Below, piece after piece: positions 27,286-36,961 of a DNA stretch of 51,343 bases; positions within the stretch are counted from its first letter, which is position 1, and every line of letters starts with the position of its first letter. The position numbers and the translations under genes were made by a program. The notes beneath the pieces were generated by a model that searched no databases, was not told the DNA's origin, and worked only from the letters and a program-made list of their open reading frames with translations. The stretch comes from an uncultured Pelagibacteraceae bacterium (GTDB lineage Bacteria; Pseudomonadota; Alphaproteobacteria; Pelagibacterales; Pelagibacteraceae). Location: assembly GCA_902570715.1 (NCBI GenBank), contig CACFZB010000003.1:1-51343 (forward strand), given 5' to 3'.

Positions 27286-28626
27286 CTATGCAACTTTCAA
27301 TCTTGATTTATTAACTTTCTCACCAAAGAGTGTATTTTGGTTACTTTTGATAATTTTTACTTTGACAATTTTTCCCACATCTTCATCATTACTATTAAAT
27401 ATAACTGAAGTCATATACTCAGAACGGCCAAAAAATTTATCGCCCTTATCAGTTTTATTTTCAGTTAATACATTTATTATGCTATTTTCTAAAGATTTAT
27501 TTATCTTTATTTGCTCATTGAATAATTGCTTTTGAATAATTTCAAGTCTTTCTAAGGTTATTTTTCTGTCGATTAATTCTAATTTTGAGGCAGTTGTTCC
27601 AGGTCTAGGACTAAATATAAAAGAAAATGAGTTTGAAAATTTAATCTCTTTAATTAATTCCAGCGTATCTTCGAAATCTTTTTGATCTTCACCAGGATAA
27701 CCTATTATAAAATCACTTGAAAATTTGACAGCTGGATTAGTTTCTTTTAACTTTTCACAAATTTTTATGTAATCTTTAACATTGTGCTTTCTATTCATTA
27801 ATTTTAGAATCTTGTCAGATCCACTTTGAACCGGTAAATGTACTAAAGGCATTAATTTTTTTGAAATACCATATACTTTGATTAAATCATTTGTCATATC
27901 TGTTGGGTGAGATGTTGTGTATCGTATTCTTAGAATCTCAGGAATTTTCTCTATTTCAAGAATTAGATTTGATAATTTATAGTCCTCATATTTATAAGCG
28001 TTTACATTCTGACCAAGCAAAGTAATTTCTTTAACACCATTTTTTGCAAGAGTTTTTGCTTCATTAATAATTTCATCAAATGGTCTAGAATACTCTGGTC
28101 CTCTTGTATAAGGAACTACACAAAAATGACAAAATTTATCACAGCCTTCTTGTATTGTTAAGAAAGATGAAACTTTTTTTGATGAATTTTTAATTCCATT
28201 AAAATAACTAAATTTTAAAGTTGCATCAAAATCTGTTTCGTCTATTTTTTTTTGTTTGTTTAAATATTCTTCAATCTTATTATTTATTTTATGATATGCC
28301 TGTGGACCAATAACAATATCAATATACGGCTCTCTTTTTAACATTTCCTCATTTTCAGCTTGTGCAACACAACCAGCTACAATAACAAGAGGTTTAATTT
28401 TTGACTCAAATTTCTTTTTTACTCTTCCAATCTCATGATAAACTTTTTCTTTTGCCCTATCTCTTATGTGACAAGTGTTAAGTAAATAACAATTTGTTTC
28501 CTCGATATCTTCAGTTTTAGTGAAACCAATCTTTTTTACTGTATCAAAAATTCGGTTAGTATCATATTCATTCATTTGACAACCAAATGTTTTGATGAAT
28601 ATTTTTTTACTCATTTTTTGTGTCAA
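27286..28626 (-). CDS. miaB: tRNA-2-methylthio-N6-dimethylallyladenosine synthase
   Basis: Radical SAM methylthiotransferase that modifies A37 of tRNAs reading UNN codons. The 446 residues have the N-terminal MTTase domain (TFGCQMNEYD, NTCHIRDRAKEK, VAGCVAQ) with its three cluster cysteines. The radical SAM motif is EGCDKFCHFCVVPYTRG (CxxxCxxC), and a C-terminal TRAM-like region follows. The start at 28626 overlaps fur by 20 bp, while a second ATG at 28614 would overlap it by 8 bp. Confidence 0.96.
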   Translation of the reverse strand: MTQKMSKKIFIKTFGCQMNEYDTNRIFDTVKKIGFTKTEDIEETNCYLLNTCHIRDRAKEKVYHEIGRVKKKFESKIKPLVIVAGCVAQAENEEMLKREPYIDIVIGPQAYHKINNKIEEYLNKQKKIDETDFDATLKFSYFNGIKNSSKKVSSFLTIQEGCDKFCHFCVVPYTRGPEYSRPFDEIINEAKTLAKNGVKEITLLGQNVNAYKYEDYKLSNLILEIEKIPEILRIRYTTSHPTDMTNDLIKVYGISKKLMPLVHLPVQSGSDKILKLMNRKHNVKDYIKICEKLKETNPAVKFSSDFIIGYPGEDQKDFEDTLELIKEIKFSNSFSFIFSPRPGTTASKLELIDRKITLERLEIIQKQLFNEQIKINKSLENSIINVLTENKTDKGDKFFGRSEYMTSVIFNSNDEDVGKIVKVKIIKSNQNTLFGEKVNKSRLKVA

Positions 28627-29026
28627 CTTTTACACCATACAATTCTAGTTTATGATCAACTAATTTATAACCATGTTTTTCAGCAACTCTCTTTTGTAAT
28701 TTTTCAATCTCATTATCTACAAATTCTATTATTTCTCCTGTTTTAACATCAATTAAATGATCATGATGACCCTCGTTTAACTCTTCATATCGAGCTTTAC
28801 CTCCTTTGAATTCATGTTTGGTAAGTATACCTGACTCTTCAAATAATTTTACTGTCCTATAAACAGTTGCAATACTTATTTTAGAGTCAATTTTTGAGAC
28901 TCTTTTATACAATTCATCTACATCTGGGTGGTCTGTGGACTCAGACATTACTTTTGCAATAATTTTTCTTTGTTCAGTAAGCTTCACTCCTTTAGATAGA
29001 CATTTTTGCTCTATAGTTTCAGACAT
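28607..29026 (-). CDS. fur: Fur family transcriptional regulator
   Basis: A 139-residue winged-helix metalloregulator, second of two Fur-superfamily genes in the window. The DNA-binding part is KLTEQRKIIAKVM with ISIATVYRTVKLFEESG. The metal-site region is GHHDHLIDVKTGEIIEF, which fits Fur/Mur rather than Irr. In Alphaproteobacteria this orthologue, next to miaB, often responds to manganese (Mur) or iron. The metal cannot be decided here. It starts 8 bp after tsaB. Confidence 0.92.
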   Translation of the reverse strand: MSETIEQKCLSKGVKLTEQRKIIAKVMSESTDHPDVDELYKRVSKIDSKISIATVYRTVKLFEESGILTKHEFKGGKARYEELNEGHHDHLIDVKTGEIIEFVDNEIEKLQKRVAEKHGYKLVDHKLELYGVKVDTKNE

Positions 29027-29034
29027 ATTTAATT

Positions 29035-29421
29035 TTAACTCAAATAAATAGGATTAATCAAATTTTTTTTAACTTTTAATTTTTGACATAAACTCGGGAT
29101 ATTTTCATATTTCACCTCATTTTCTGCCACAAAATCCTGAAAACTAAAACAGTAATAATCAATTTTATTTACCAAATAAATAGCCTTTACTACTGATAAT
29201 GAATTTCTTATCCCAGCAAAACTGCCAGGACCTCTATTTACATAAATCTCTGAGATTTTATCAAAACTTAATTTTGTAGAATCTAAAAAATCATCAATAA
29301 GTAATGATAATCTCTCATAATTATTTTTACTATTTTCATGTGAAATATTATAATTATTATTATCATTAATGATCATAAAAAAAATTTTATCTTTTGCAGC
29401 ATCAATTATAAGTTTATTCAT
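29035..29421 (-). CDS. tsaB: short TsaB-like tRNA threonylcarbamoyladenosine synthesis protein
   Basis: TsaB is the structural partner of TsaD in t6A37 tRNA modification. This version has only 128 residues, where the family usually has about 220. The N-terminal ASKHA-type strand (LIIDAAKDKIFF) and the hallmark VNRGPGSFAGIRNSLSVVKA are clear. The C-terminal half is almost absent, yet the protein ends INPIYLS, resembling the usual PxYLR ending. This suggests internal deletion rather than simple truncation. rimI, the usual neighbour, is missing. Its 5' end overlaps the divergent deacetylase gene by 53 bp. Confidence 0.8.
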   Translation of the reverse strand: MNKLIIDAAKDKIFFMIINDNNNYNISHENSKNNYERLSLLIDDFLDSTKLSFDKISEIYVNRGPGSFAGIRNSLSVVKAIYLVNKIDYYCFSFQDFVAENEVKYENIPSLCQKLKVKKNLINPIYLS

Positions 29422-30430
29422 TTTTCAATTTTTATTTATTATAAATACTAATTCACAAGAAAATAATAGCAAATATTATTCAAATGATAATGGGGTTTTA
29501 TCAATTATGTATCATCGTTTTAATGAAAATAAATATCCATCTACTAATATAAAAATGGATATCTTTATTCAACAAATGAACTTAATTAAAAATCTTGGTT
29601 ATAATTTTTATGACCCAAAATTATTTATAAATGAATATAAAAAACCCAAAGATAAAAAAAAAATTTTAATCACAATCGATGATGGATTTAAATCATTTTA
29701 TAATGAGGCTTGGCCATATTTAAGAGACAATAATATTCCATTTATTCTTTTTGTTTCAACTGAACCAGTGGGAAAACGTGGATATATGACCTGGGATGAA
29801 ATTAGAGAAATAGATAATTCTGATATAGGATTTATTGGACATCATTCTCACACTCACGAATACCTAATAGATATGAGCGAACAAGCATTTGTTAATGATA
29901 TTGAAACAGCATCAGAAATTTTTAAAGAAAAATTAGGTTACGTGCCAAGTATTTTTTCTTATCCTTTTGGAGAATACTCTCTGTATATGAAAAAATATAT
30001 CTCAAAAAATTTTGAGATAGGCTTTGGACAACACTCAGGAATAATTGATATTAATAAAGATAAATATGAACTGCCCAGGTTCCCAATTAATGAAAAATAT
30101 GGAGAATTAAAAAGGTTTAAATCGATAATAAATTATCATCCTTTAGAATATAAAATATTAAAACCTGAAGAAAAAAAAATAGATGATAAGAACAACCCTC
30201 CAACATTAACAGTAGAATTTTTTGATGAACAAAAAAATATTAAAGATATTAATTGTTATTCAAATGATGGTGGTAATTGGAAAAAATCAGAACTCAAGTT
30301 TGAAGAAAGTACTTTAAAAATTGAATTTCAAAAACCTTTTCTACCAAGACGAGGAAGAGTAAATTGTTCTTTAAACGATAATGGTAAATGGCGATGGTTT
30401 GGAACTCAATTTACTGTGAAAAAAAATTAG
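29369..30430 (+). CDS. secreted polysaccharide deacetylase (NodB homology domain)
   Basis: A 353-residue protein with a likely signal peptide (IIKKILSFAASIISLFIFQFLFI, cleavage near residue 29). The carbohydrate esterase 4 domain follows: LSIMYHRF, the metal/catalytic motif TIDDGFKSF, the histidine motif HSHTHEYL and SYPFGEYS. The C-terminal 80 residues (from about 270) form a separate beta-rich region of unknown role. Expected to remove acetyl groups from an extracellular or envelope glycan. The first 53 bp overlap the start of tsaB on the other strand; a later start would remove the signal peptide. Confidence 0.85.
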   Translation: MIIKKILSFAASIISLFIFQFLFIINTNSQENNSKYYSNDNGVLSIMYHRFNENKYPSTNIKMDIFIQQMNLIKNLGYNFYDPKLFINEYKKPKDKKKILITIDDGFKSFYNEAWPYLRDNNIPFILFVSTEPVGKRGYMTWDEIREIDNSDIGFIGHHSHTHEYLIDMSEQAFVNDIETASEIFKEKLGYVPSIFSYPFGEYSLYMKKYISKNFEIGFGQHSGIIDINKDKYELPRFPINEKYGELKRFKSIINYHPLEYKILKPEEKKIDDKNNPPTLTVEFFDEQKNIKDINCYSNDGGNWKKSELKFEESTLKIEFQKPFLPRRGRVNCSLNDNGKWRWFGTQFTVKKN

Positions 30431-31515
30431 ATTAAACTTTCAAGTTCAATGCTGGAAGGTAATAACTTTGCATCATCAAAATCTTGCAACTGATTCTGTT
30501 TAATAATTTTTTGTAATACTTCAACATATTGATTACCTGTTTCTGCATAATTATTTAAAAATTTAGATAAAATAATACTGTCCAAAGGTTTTCCTTGATC
30601 TCTTAATTTTGCTCTCTCTTGTCTAAATTCTTTATAAGTTGAATGAGTATTAATATTTCTTTGATATGCTCTGACTGAAGCTTGTAAAATATTAAATCTC
30701 ATTACTTTATGTCCTTCATTTTTATCAGCATCTTTTGGTTTCAATCCCTCACCTGACCATGTCCATTGACCAAATAATGCATTACCTTCTTGAGCAAACC
30801 TAGAAGTCCCCCAACCAGTTTCCTTAGCTGCTTGAGCTAATGCTAACGAAACAGGTATTTCATCCATTCTTATTTTTAAAACTGATAAATCTTTGGACGG
30901 TATACCGTACTGCTTAAACTTTTTAGCAAGCCATTTTTTTTCTAAATCTGTATTATTACTTTTGTTAATAATGCTAAAAAGCCTTTTTCTATCAATCTTA
31001 ATATTATTATTTTCTTGCAATATTAAAGGTAAAACGATTTGTATAAAAAATTCTTTTCTCTTAGTCGTATTTTCAATCATTTTTATTTCGTTTGGTAACA
31101 ATGTTAAAGCTACAGGTTTTACTAATTTTGTTTTTCTTACATCTTGAAGTTTGTAATTCGTATCTTTAAATAATTGTTCAATAGTAGATGCGTTTAATCT
31201 TACTGTATCAGTTTGTAAGTCATTAAGACTAAAAATGTCTAATAATAAGTCTTGTTCATTCAAAATTTTTTCATCATTATTACTACCCGAACCATTATTC
31301 AAAGTATAAGCCAAAACAGCTTTAGAATTATTTTTGAAAGCTGTATTTTTATTATTTGCAAAATTTATAATTAAGGGCATTGAATAAAAAAAGAAAATTA
31401 CTAATAAAGAGGAAATAAATATTCTGGGAATAGAACCTATCTGTTTTTGATCAAAATATCTTAGAACTTCAACTTTTTTGATAAAATTTTTTTTATACAC
31501 TTTAAATAGCCTCAA
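30427..31515 (-). CDS. Bax-like glucosaminidase domain protein
   Basis: A 362-residue membrane-anchored protein with one N-terminal span (IFISSLLVIFFFYSMPLII) and a C-terminal mannosyl-glycoprotein endo-beta-N-acetylglucosaminidase-type domain. The domain shows LAQAAKETGWGTSRFAQ with the catalytic glutamate, then NALFGQWTW, and YAETGNQYVEVLQKII near the end. This resembles the E. coli Bax protein, a putative peptidoglycan hydrolase. The middle region (90-200) is poorly conserved and lysine-rich. It overlaps nfuA by 14 bp and the convergent deacetylase by 4 bp. Confidence 0.82.
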   Translation of the reverse strand: MRLFKVYKKNFIKKVEVLRYFDQKQIGSIPRIFISSLLVIFFFYSMPLIINFANNKNTAFKNNSKAVLAYTLNNGSGSNNDEKILNEQDLLLDIFSLNDLQTDTVRLNASTIEQLFKDTNYKLQDVRKTKLVKPVALTLLPNEIKMIENTTKRKEFFIQIVLPLILQENNNIKIDRKRLFSIINKSNNTDLEKKWLAKKFKQYGIPSKDLSVLKIRMDEIPVSLALAQAAKETGWGTSRFAQEGNALFGQWTWSGEGLKPKDADKNEGHKVMRFNILQASVRAYQRNINTHSTYKEFRQERAKLRDQGKPLDSIILSKFLNNYAETGNQYVEVLQKIIKQNQLQDFDDAKLLPSSIELESLI

Positions 31516-32041
31516 CTTGTTTTACTTCTGGTATATAATGACATAATAGATTTTGTACACCTTGTTTTAATGTCATAGTTGAACTTGGACAACCAGAGCA
31601 GCTACCTTGTAATTGAACTTTTACTATACCATCTTTAAATTCTTTAAATTTAATATCACCACCATCCTTTGCAACGGCAGGTCTTATTTTTTGATCTAAT
31701 AATTGTACTATTTTTTTTTCAATATCTTTTAAATTTTCTTGACTCTCGTTTAATTTATTTTCAATTACGCACTCTTTTCCTGTTGAATAAAAATCATTTA
31801 TTAGAGAAATAATTATATGTTTAATATCTTCCCATTTAGCTTCATCATACTTGTTAATTGAAATAAAATCTTTTCCTAAAAAAATACCTTCCACACCATT
31901 AACAGACAAAAGATTTCTAACTAATTCATTATTAGTTTCATCCTTTTTTGTTACCTCAAATGATCCATTATTAGAAACAGTCTTACCAGGTAAGAATTTT
32001 AACGAATTTGGATTTGGTGTTGTTTCGGTCTGTACAAACAT
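31502..32041 (-). CDS. nfuA: NfuA/Nfu-type Fe-S cluster carrier
   Basis: Scaffold or carrier that delivers Fe-S clusters to target enzymes. The 179 residues combine an N-terminal Nfu_N domain (TETTPNPNSLKFLPG, GVEGIFLGKDFISINK) with the C-terminal NifU-like domain, whose cluster-binding CxxC is in QGSCSGCPSSTMTLKQGVQ. This is the alphaproteobacterial/mitochondrial Nfu1 layout rather than enteric NfuA. Likely clients in this window include the Fe-S oxidoreductase, MiaB and Nth. Confidence 0.93.
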   Translation of the reverse strand: MFVQTETTPNPNSLKFLPGKTVSNNGSFEVTKKDETNNELVRNLLSVNGVEGIFLGKDFISINKYDEAKWEDIKHIIISLINDFYSTGKECVIENKLNESQENLKDIEKKIVQLLDQKIRPAVAKDGGDIKFKEFKDGIVKVQLQGSCSGCPSSTMTLKQGVQNLLCHYIPEVKQVEAI

Positions 32042-32093
32042 ATTTTATATATAATCAATATTTTTAAAATTGAAACTTGTTAATATTTATTTT

Positions 32094-33095
32094 TTAAAAA
32101 CCTATTATTTTATGAATTTCTTTTACCTTTCTAGAAGCAATAATATGGGCTTTTTGAGATCCATCATCAAGAATTTTATCTAAAAAGTTTTTTTCATCCA
32201 ATAATTTTTTTATTTCTAGAGATATAGGTAAAATTTTCTCAACTAATACTTGTGACAAATTTTCCTTAAAAACTGAAAAATTTTTACCAGAAAATTCATT
32301 TATAACTTTATCAATTTTAAATCCAGTCAAACTTGAATAAATAGCAATTAAATTTTTTGCTTCAGGTCTTTTGTTTAGTTCATCTAAGCTTGATGGCATA
32401 GGTAACGGATCAGTTTTTGCTTTTTTAATTTTGTTGATTATTTGATCTGCGCTATCGGTCAGATTAATTCTGCTCAAATCTGATAATTCTGATTTACTCA
32501 TTTTTTTTGTTCCGTCTTTTAAACTCATAATCCTTGAAAATTCTTTTTGAATTAAAGGTTCGGGTACTTTAAAAAAATCCTCGACTTGAAAATCATTATT
32601 AAACTTTTGAGCAATATCTCTACAAAGTTCCAAATGTTGTTTTTGATCATCGCCAACCGGTACATGGGTTGCATCATATAATAATATATCTGCCGCCATT
32701 AAAACCGGATAAGAATATAAACCAACACTTGCTTTTTCTTTATCTTTACCAGCTTTTTCTTTGAATTGTGTCATTCTGCTTAACCAACCAGTTCTAGCTG
32801 TACAACTTAATATCCAAGCTACTTCTGAGTGAGCAGTTACTTTTGACTGATTAAAGATAATACTTTTTTTTGGATCAATACCACTTGCAACAAATGTTGC
32901 AACTGTTTCACGTATATTTCCTCTTAATTCCTTAGGATTTTGTTTTACTGTAATAGCGTGGAGATCGACCACACAAAATATACAATCATTTTCTTTATCA
33001 TTGTTTAATTGAACAAAATTTTTAATAGCCCCTAAGTAATTGCCTAAATGAAGATTACCAGTTGGCTGAACACCTGAAAAAATTTTTTTTTCCAT
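32094..33095 (-). CDS. trpS: tryptophanyl-tRNA synthetase
   Basis: Class I aminoacyl-tRNA synthetase charging tRNA-Trp. The 333 residues show [19 protein letters not shown] (HIGH-type motif as HLGN), the tryptophan pocket [23 protein letters not shown] and the KMSKS loop in [13 protein letters not shown]. The length is normal for bacterial TrpRS. It follows murJ after 2 bp on the minus strand. Confidence 0.97.
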   Translation of the reverse strand: MEKKIFSGVQPTGNLHLGNYLGAIKNFVQLNNDKENDCIFCVVDLHAITVKQNPKELRGNIRETVATFVASGIDPKKSIIFNQSKVTAHSEVAWILSCTARTGWLSRMTQFKEKAGKDKEKASVGLYSYPVLMAADILLYDATHVPVGDDQKQHLELCRDIAQKFNNDFQVEDFFKVPEPLIQKEFSRIMSLKDGTKKMSKSELSDLSRINLTDSADQIINKIKKAKTDPLPMPSSLDELNKRPEAKNLIAIYSSLTGFKIDKVINEFSGKNFSVFKENLSQVLVEKILPISLEIKKLLDEKNFLDKILDDGSQKAHIIASRKVKEIHKIIGF

Positions 33096-33097
33096 AA

Positions 33098-34627
33098 TTA
33101 GTACTTTAATTTAAGATCTTTGAAATTAAAAGCATTGATAAAAAGTGTTATCAACAAGTAAAGTATCAAACAAAATATTACTGATAAAATCAGATAAAAT
33201 AATTTGAAATCATAAATGTAATTCAATTGATTCTCAAAAAATAAAATTGAATAGCTAAAAGCTATTCCCATTACGATAGATGCGATAATTATCTTAATAA
33301 ATCTAATCCAAAAAATTTGATTAAAATTGAATAATTTTTTTTTTTTTAAAAAAATAAATAATACAATTGAATTAAACCATGATGATATTGAAGTAGCAAT
33401 TGGTATAATTATGAATCCAATCTCTTTAAAATAATAAATACTAATTAATACATTAAGAATTACAGAAATTAGAGAAATTACAAAAGGAGTTTTTGTATCG
33501 TGATTTGCAAAGAAAAAACTTGAAAAAACTTTAATTAGTGCAAAAGCTGGTAAACCAAGAGCAAAAAAATAAAGTGCCTTAGCTGAATTTTTAACAGACT
33601 CCTCAATAAAAGAACCATAACCAAATAAAGCAGAAATTATTTCTTCTGAACCAATTATAAGAGCTACAGTAGCAGGTAAACTTAAAAACATACTTAATTC
33701 CAATGCCTTATTTTGTATTAAGGTGATTTTTTTTTTTTTATTTAATTGAACATATTTTGAAAGTTGTGGTAAGACAACTACTCCAATTGCAATTCCTGCT
33801 ATAGCTAAATTTATTTGATAAATTCTGTCTGCATAATAAAGATATGAAACAGCGCTAGCTTGAAATGACGCAATTATTGTTCCTACAAGAATATTTATTT
33901 GAGTAACTCCTGATGAAAAAATGCTTGGAAGAAGTTTTTTAAAAAAAATTTTTACTGGTTTGGTAATCTTAAAATTAAAATTTATTTTTATTGAATAAAA
34001 CTCTTTTACAAATTTGTACAAAAAAATTAATTGTAATAAACCTGCAATTGAAACACCATAAGATAGATAAAATACAATTTTATCATCTAACATTTTCCCA
34101 AAAAGTAAGACGCCTATTAAAACTATATTTAAAATAATTGGTGCAGCAGAAGATGCTGCAAATCTATTATGGGAATTTAAAATTGCTGAAAAAAAAGAAG
34201 CTAAACAAACAAAAAGTAAAAATGGGAACGTAATTCTAGTTAATATAATTGCAAGTTCTATTTTTTGAAAATCTCCAATAAACCCCGGAGCAATTAAACT
34301 AACAAATGTAGGCATAAAAATTTCTATAACGAGAACCAAAAACAACAGCCCTAAAAATAATAAATTAAATATCTGATCTGCGAAATGTTTGGATTTTATC
34401 TTTCCTTTTGTTAGTTCTGATGTATAGCTAGGAACAAATGCTGCATTAAAAGTTCCTTCCGCAAACAATCTTCTGAAAGTATTTGGAATTCTAAAAGCTA
34501 CAAAAAAAGCATCTGCAATAAAACTTGTGCCAAGAAATACTGCAATAAGAATATCCCTAAAATAACCAAGTATTCTGCTGATTATTGTATAAAATCCAAA
34601 AGTCCCTGTTGACTTAATTAAATTCAT
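33098..34627 (-). CDS. murJ: lipid II flippase MurJ
   Basis: MATE/MOP-superfamily integral membrane protein that flips lipid II across the inner membrane for peptidoglycan synthesis. The 509 residues begin with the MviN signature [25 protein letters not shown] and [28 protein letters not shown]. About 14 membrane-spanning segments can be counted along the chain. It lies 50 bp from the divergent maeB start. trpS downstream is probably co-transcribed. Confidence 0.96.
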   Translation of the reverse strand: MNLIKSTGTFGFYTIISRILGYFRDILIAVFLGTSFIADAFFVAFRIPNTFRRLFAEGTFNAAFVPSYTSELTKGKIKSKHFADQIFNLLFLGLLFLVLVIEIFMPTFVSLIAPGFIGDFQKIELAIILTRITFPFLLFVCLASFFSAILNSHNRFAASSAAPIILNIVLIGVLLFGKMLDDKIVFYLSYGVSIAGLLQLIFLYKFVKEFYSIKINFNFKITKPVKIFFKKLLPSIFSSGVTQINILVGTIIASFQASAVSYLYYADRIYQINLAIAGIAIGVVVLPQLSKYVQLNKKKKITLIQNKALELSMFLSLPATVALIIGSEEIISALFGYGSFIEESVKNSAKALYFFALGLPAFALIKVFSSFFFANHDTKTPFVISLISVILNVLISIYYFKEIGFIIIPIATSISSWFNSIVLFIFLKKKKLFNFNQIFWIRFIKIIIASIVMGIAFSYSILFFENQLNYIYDFKLFYLILSVIFCLILYLLITLFINAFNFKDLKLKY

Positions 34628-34677
34628 AAATCATATTAGTCTTAATTTTACCCCATTTGTACACCTAATTAACATAA

Positions 34678-36960
34678 ATGAAAAAAACAAAAGTTGATCA
34701 TTATACTGATAAAGAAGCGTTAGAATTTCATAGTCATAAAAAACCTGGCAAGATTGAAATTTCTTCTTCAAAAAACATGACAACAAAAAGAGATCTGGCT
34801 TTAGCTTACTCTCCTGGTGTTGCAGCTCCTGTTAGAGCAATTAGCGAAAATCCAGAAGCTGCTTTTGATTATACCAGTAAAGGAAATCTAGTTGCTGTTA
34901 TAAGTAATGGTTCAGCAATTTTAGGTATGGGAAACCTAGGTGCTTTAGCATCTAAACCAGTGATGGAAGGAAAAGCAGTTTTATTTAAAAGATTTGCAGA
35001 CATTGACTCTATTGATTTAGAAATAGACTCGGCTGATCCTGAGGAAATAATTAAAAGTATTAAAAATTTTGCACCAAGTTTTGGTGGTATAAATCTTGAG
35101 GATATTGCTGCCCCTGATTGTTTTATAATAGAAGAAAAGCTAAAAGAAATTTTGGATATTCCTGTATTCCACGATGATCAACATGGTACAGCCATTATTA
35201 CTACTGCAGCACTAATAAATGCACTCGATATAAGTAAAAAAAAAATTAGTGAAGTTAAAATAGTTGTTAACGGTGCAGGTGCTTCTGCAATGGCATGTAC
35301 AAACTTATTCAAAAAAAGCGGTGTTCCTCAAAAAAATATCACTATGGTTGATAGAAAAGGTGTCATATTTAGAGGAAGAGAAAGTTTAAACCAATGGAAA
35401 TCTAGTCATGCAATAGATACTAAAGACAGAACTTTGGATGATGCTATTAAGAATGCAGATGTATTTTTAGGTTTATCAGCTAAGGGTGCGTTAACAAAAA
35501 GTATGGTTAAAAAGATGGCCAAAAATCCAATTATTTTTGCATGTGCAAATCCAGACCCAGAAATTACACCTGAGGAAATTGAAGAAGTGAGAGATGATGC
35601 AATTATAGCAACTGGAAGATCAGACTACCCAAACCAGGTTAATAATTTGATAGGTTTCCCTTATATTTTTAGAGGTGCATTGGATGTAAGGTCAAAAACA
35701 ATAAATGAGGAGATGAAAGTTGCTGCAGCAAATGCAATAGCAAATTTAGCAAAAGAAGATGTACCTGATGAAGTTGTTGCTGCGATGGGTGGAGAAAGAC
35801 CCCATTATGGCAAAGAATATATTATTCCATCAACATTTGATCCAAGATTAATCAGTGTAATCCCAGCAGCTGTTGCAAAAGCAGCGATAGATACTGGTGT
35901 AGCAAGAATTAAAATTGATAATTTTGAAGTCTATAAAGATCAATTGAAACAAAGATTGGATCCGACTGTTACAATTATGCAAGGAGTTAATAATTATATA
36001 AAGAAAAAACCAAAGAAAGTTGTTTTTGCAGATGGTGAAGATGAAAATATGCTCAAAGCAGCTATAGCTTTTAAAAACTCAAAATTAGGAGTGCCAATTT
36101 TAATAGGTAAAGAAGAGTTAATTAAAAATCAAATTAAGAAAATTGGTTATAATGAAAATTTTGACATCGAGATTGTTAATTCAAAAGATACAGCTAAGAG
36201 AGAAAAATATGTCAAATATCTATTTAAAAAACTTCAAAGAGAAAGAGGTATGTTAGAATGGGATTGTGACCGACTTATAAGAAATGATAGGGTAATTTGG
36301 GCATCATGTATGGTCGCATGCCAAGATGCAGATGCAATGGTAACAGGAAATACAAGGAGATATTCTTCATCACTTGAAAAGATAATTCAGGTTGTTGATC
36401 CAAGACCAGGTGAAATTATGTTTGGTTTAAATCTTGTTGTTAACAGAGGAAAAACGATATTCATTTGTGATACCTCAGTAATAGAATATCCGGATGCAAA
36501 TCAATTAGCTGAAATGGCAAAATCAGCAGCAAGAGTTGTAAGGCTTTTTGGATTTGATCCAAAGGTTGCTTTTTTATCTCATTCAACTTTTGGAGAACCT
36601 GCTACTGATAGAACAAAAAGATTGAGTGATGCAGTAGAAATATTAAAAAAAGATAACGTTGATTTCAAATTTGATGGTGAAATGCAGCCAGATGTTGCAT
36701 TGGAAGAAATGTATAAAGAACTTTATCCATTTTCTGAAATTGTTGGAAACTCAAATGTGCTTATTATGCCTAGCCAACATAGTGCTGCAATTTCTTACAA
36801 AATGATAAAATCTATGAGTAGAGCAAAAGTAATTGGACCATTACTAATTGGTTTAGGTTTACCAATAGAAATAGCGCCTCTAAGATCTTCAACATCCGAA
36901 ATAATAAATTTAGCATCAATAGCAGCTTATTCTGCGGATGTTATAGATTATAAAATATAA
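34678..36960 (+). CDS. maeB: NADP-dependent malic enzyme with C-terminal phosphotransacetylase-like domain
   Basis: Decarboxylates malate to pyruvate, giving NADPH. The 760 residues make the large MaeB form. Residues 1-420 are the malic enzyme part (YSPGVAAPVRAI, the substrate motif GNLGALASKPVMEGKAVLF, VFHDDQHGTAI and the nucleotide loop VVNGAGASAMACTNL). Residues 430-760 are related to phosphate acetyltransferase (FADGEDENMLKA, MVTGNTRRYSSSL). In this family the second domain is usually regulatory, binding acetyl-CoA. It stands alone, with the convergent BON gene 1 bp away. Confidence 0.95.
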   Translation: MKKTKVDHYTDKEALEFHSHKKPGKIEISSSKNMTTKRDLALAYSPGVAAPVRAISENPEAAFDYTSKGNLVAVISNGSAILGMGNLGALASKPVMEGKAVLFKRFADIDSIDLEIDSADPEEIIKSIKNFAPSFGGINLEDIAAPDCFIIEEKLKEILDIPVFHDDQHGTAIITTAALINALDISKKKISEVKIVVNGAGASAMACTNLFKKSGVPQKNITMVDRKGVIFRGRESLNQWKSSHAIDTKDRTLDDAIKNADVFLGLSAKGALTKSMVKKMAKNPIIFACANPDPEITPEEIEEVRDDAIIATGRSDYPNQVNNLIGFPYIFRGALDVRSKTINEEMKVAAANAIANLAKEDVPDEVVAAMGGERPHYGKEYIIPSTFDPRLISVIPAAVAKAAIDTGVARIKIDNFEVYKDQLKQRLDPTVTIMQGVNNYIKKKPKKVVFADGEDENMLKAAIAFKNSKLGVPILIGKEELIKNQIKKIGYNENFDIEIVNSKDTAKREKYVKYLFKKLQRERGMLEWDCDRLIRNDRVIWASCMVACQDADAMVTGNTRRYSSSLEKIIQVVDPRPGEIMFGLNLVVNRGKTIFICDTSVIEYPDANQLAEMAKSAARVVRLFGFDPKVAFLSHSTFGEPATDRTKRLSDAVEILKKDNVDFKFDGEMQPDVALEEMYKELYPFSEIVGNSNVLIMPSQHSAAISYKMIKSMSRAKVIGPLLIGLGLPIEIAPLRSSTSEIINLASIAAYSADVIDYKI

Positions 36961-36961
36961 G

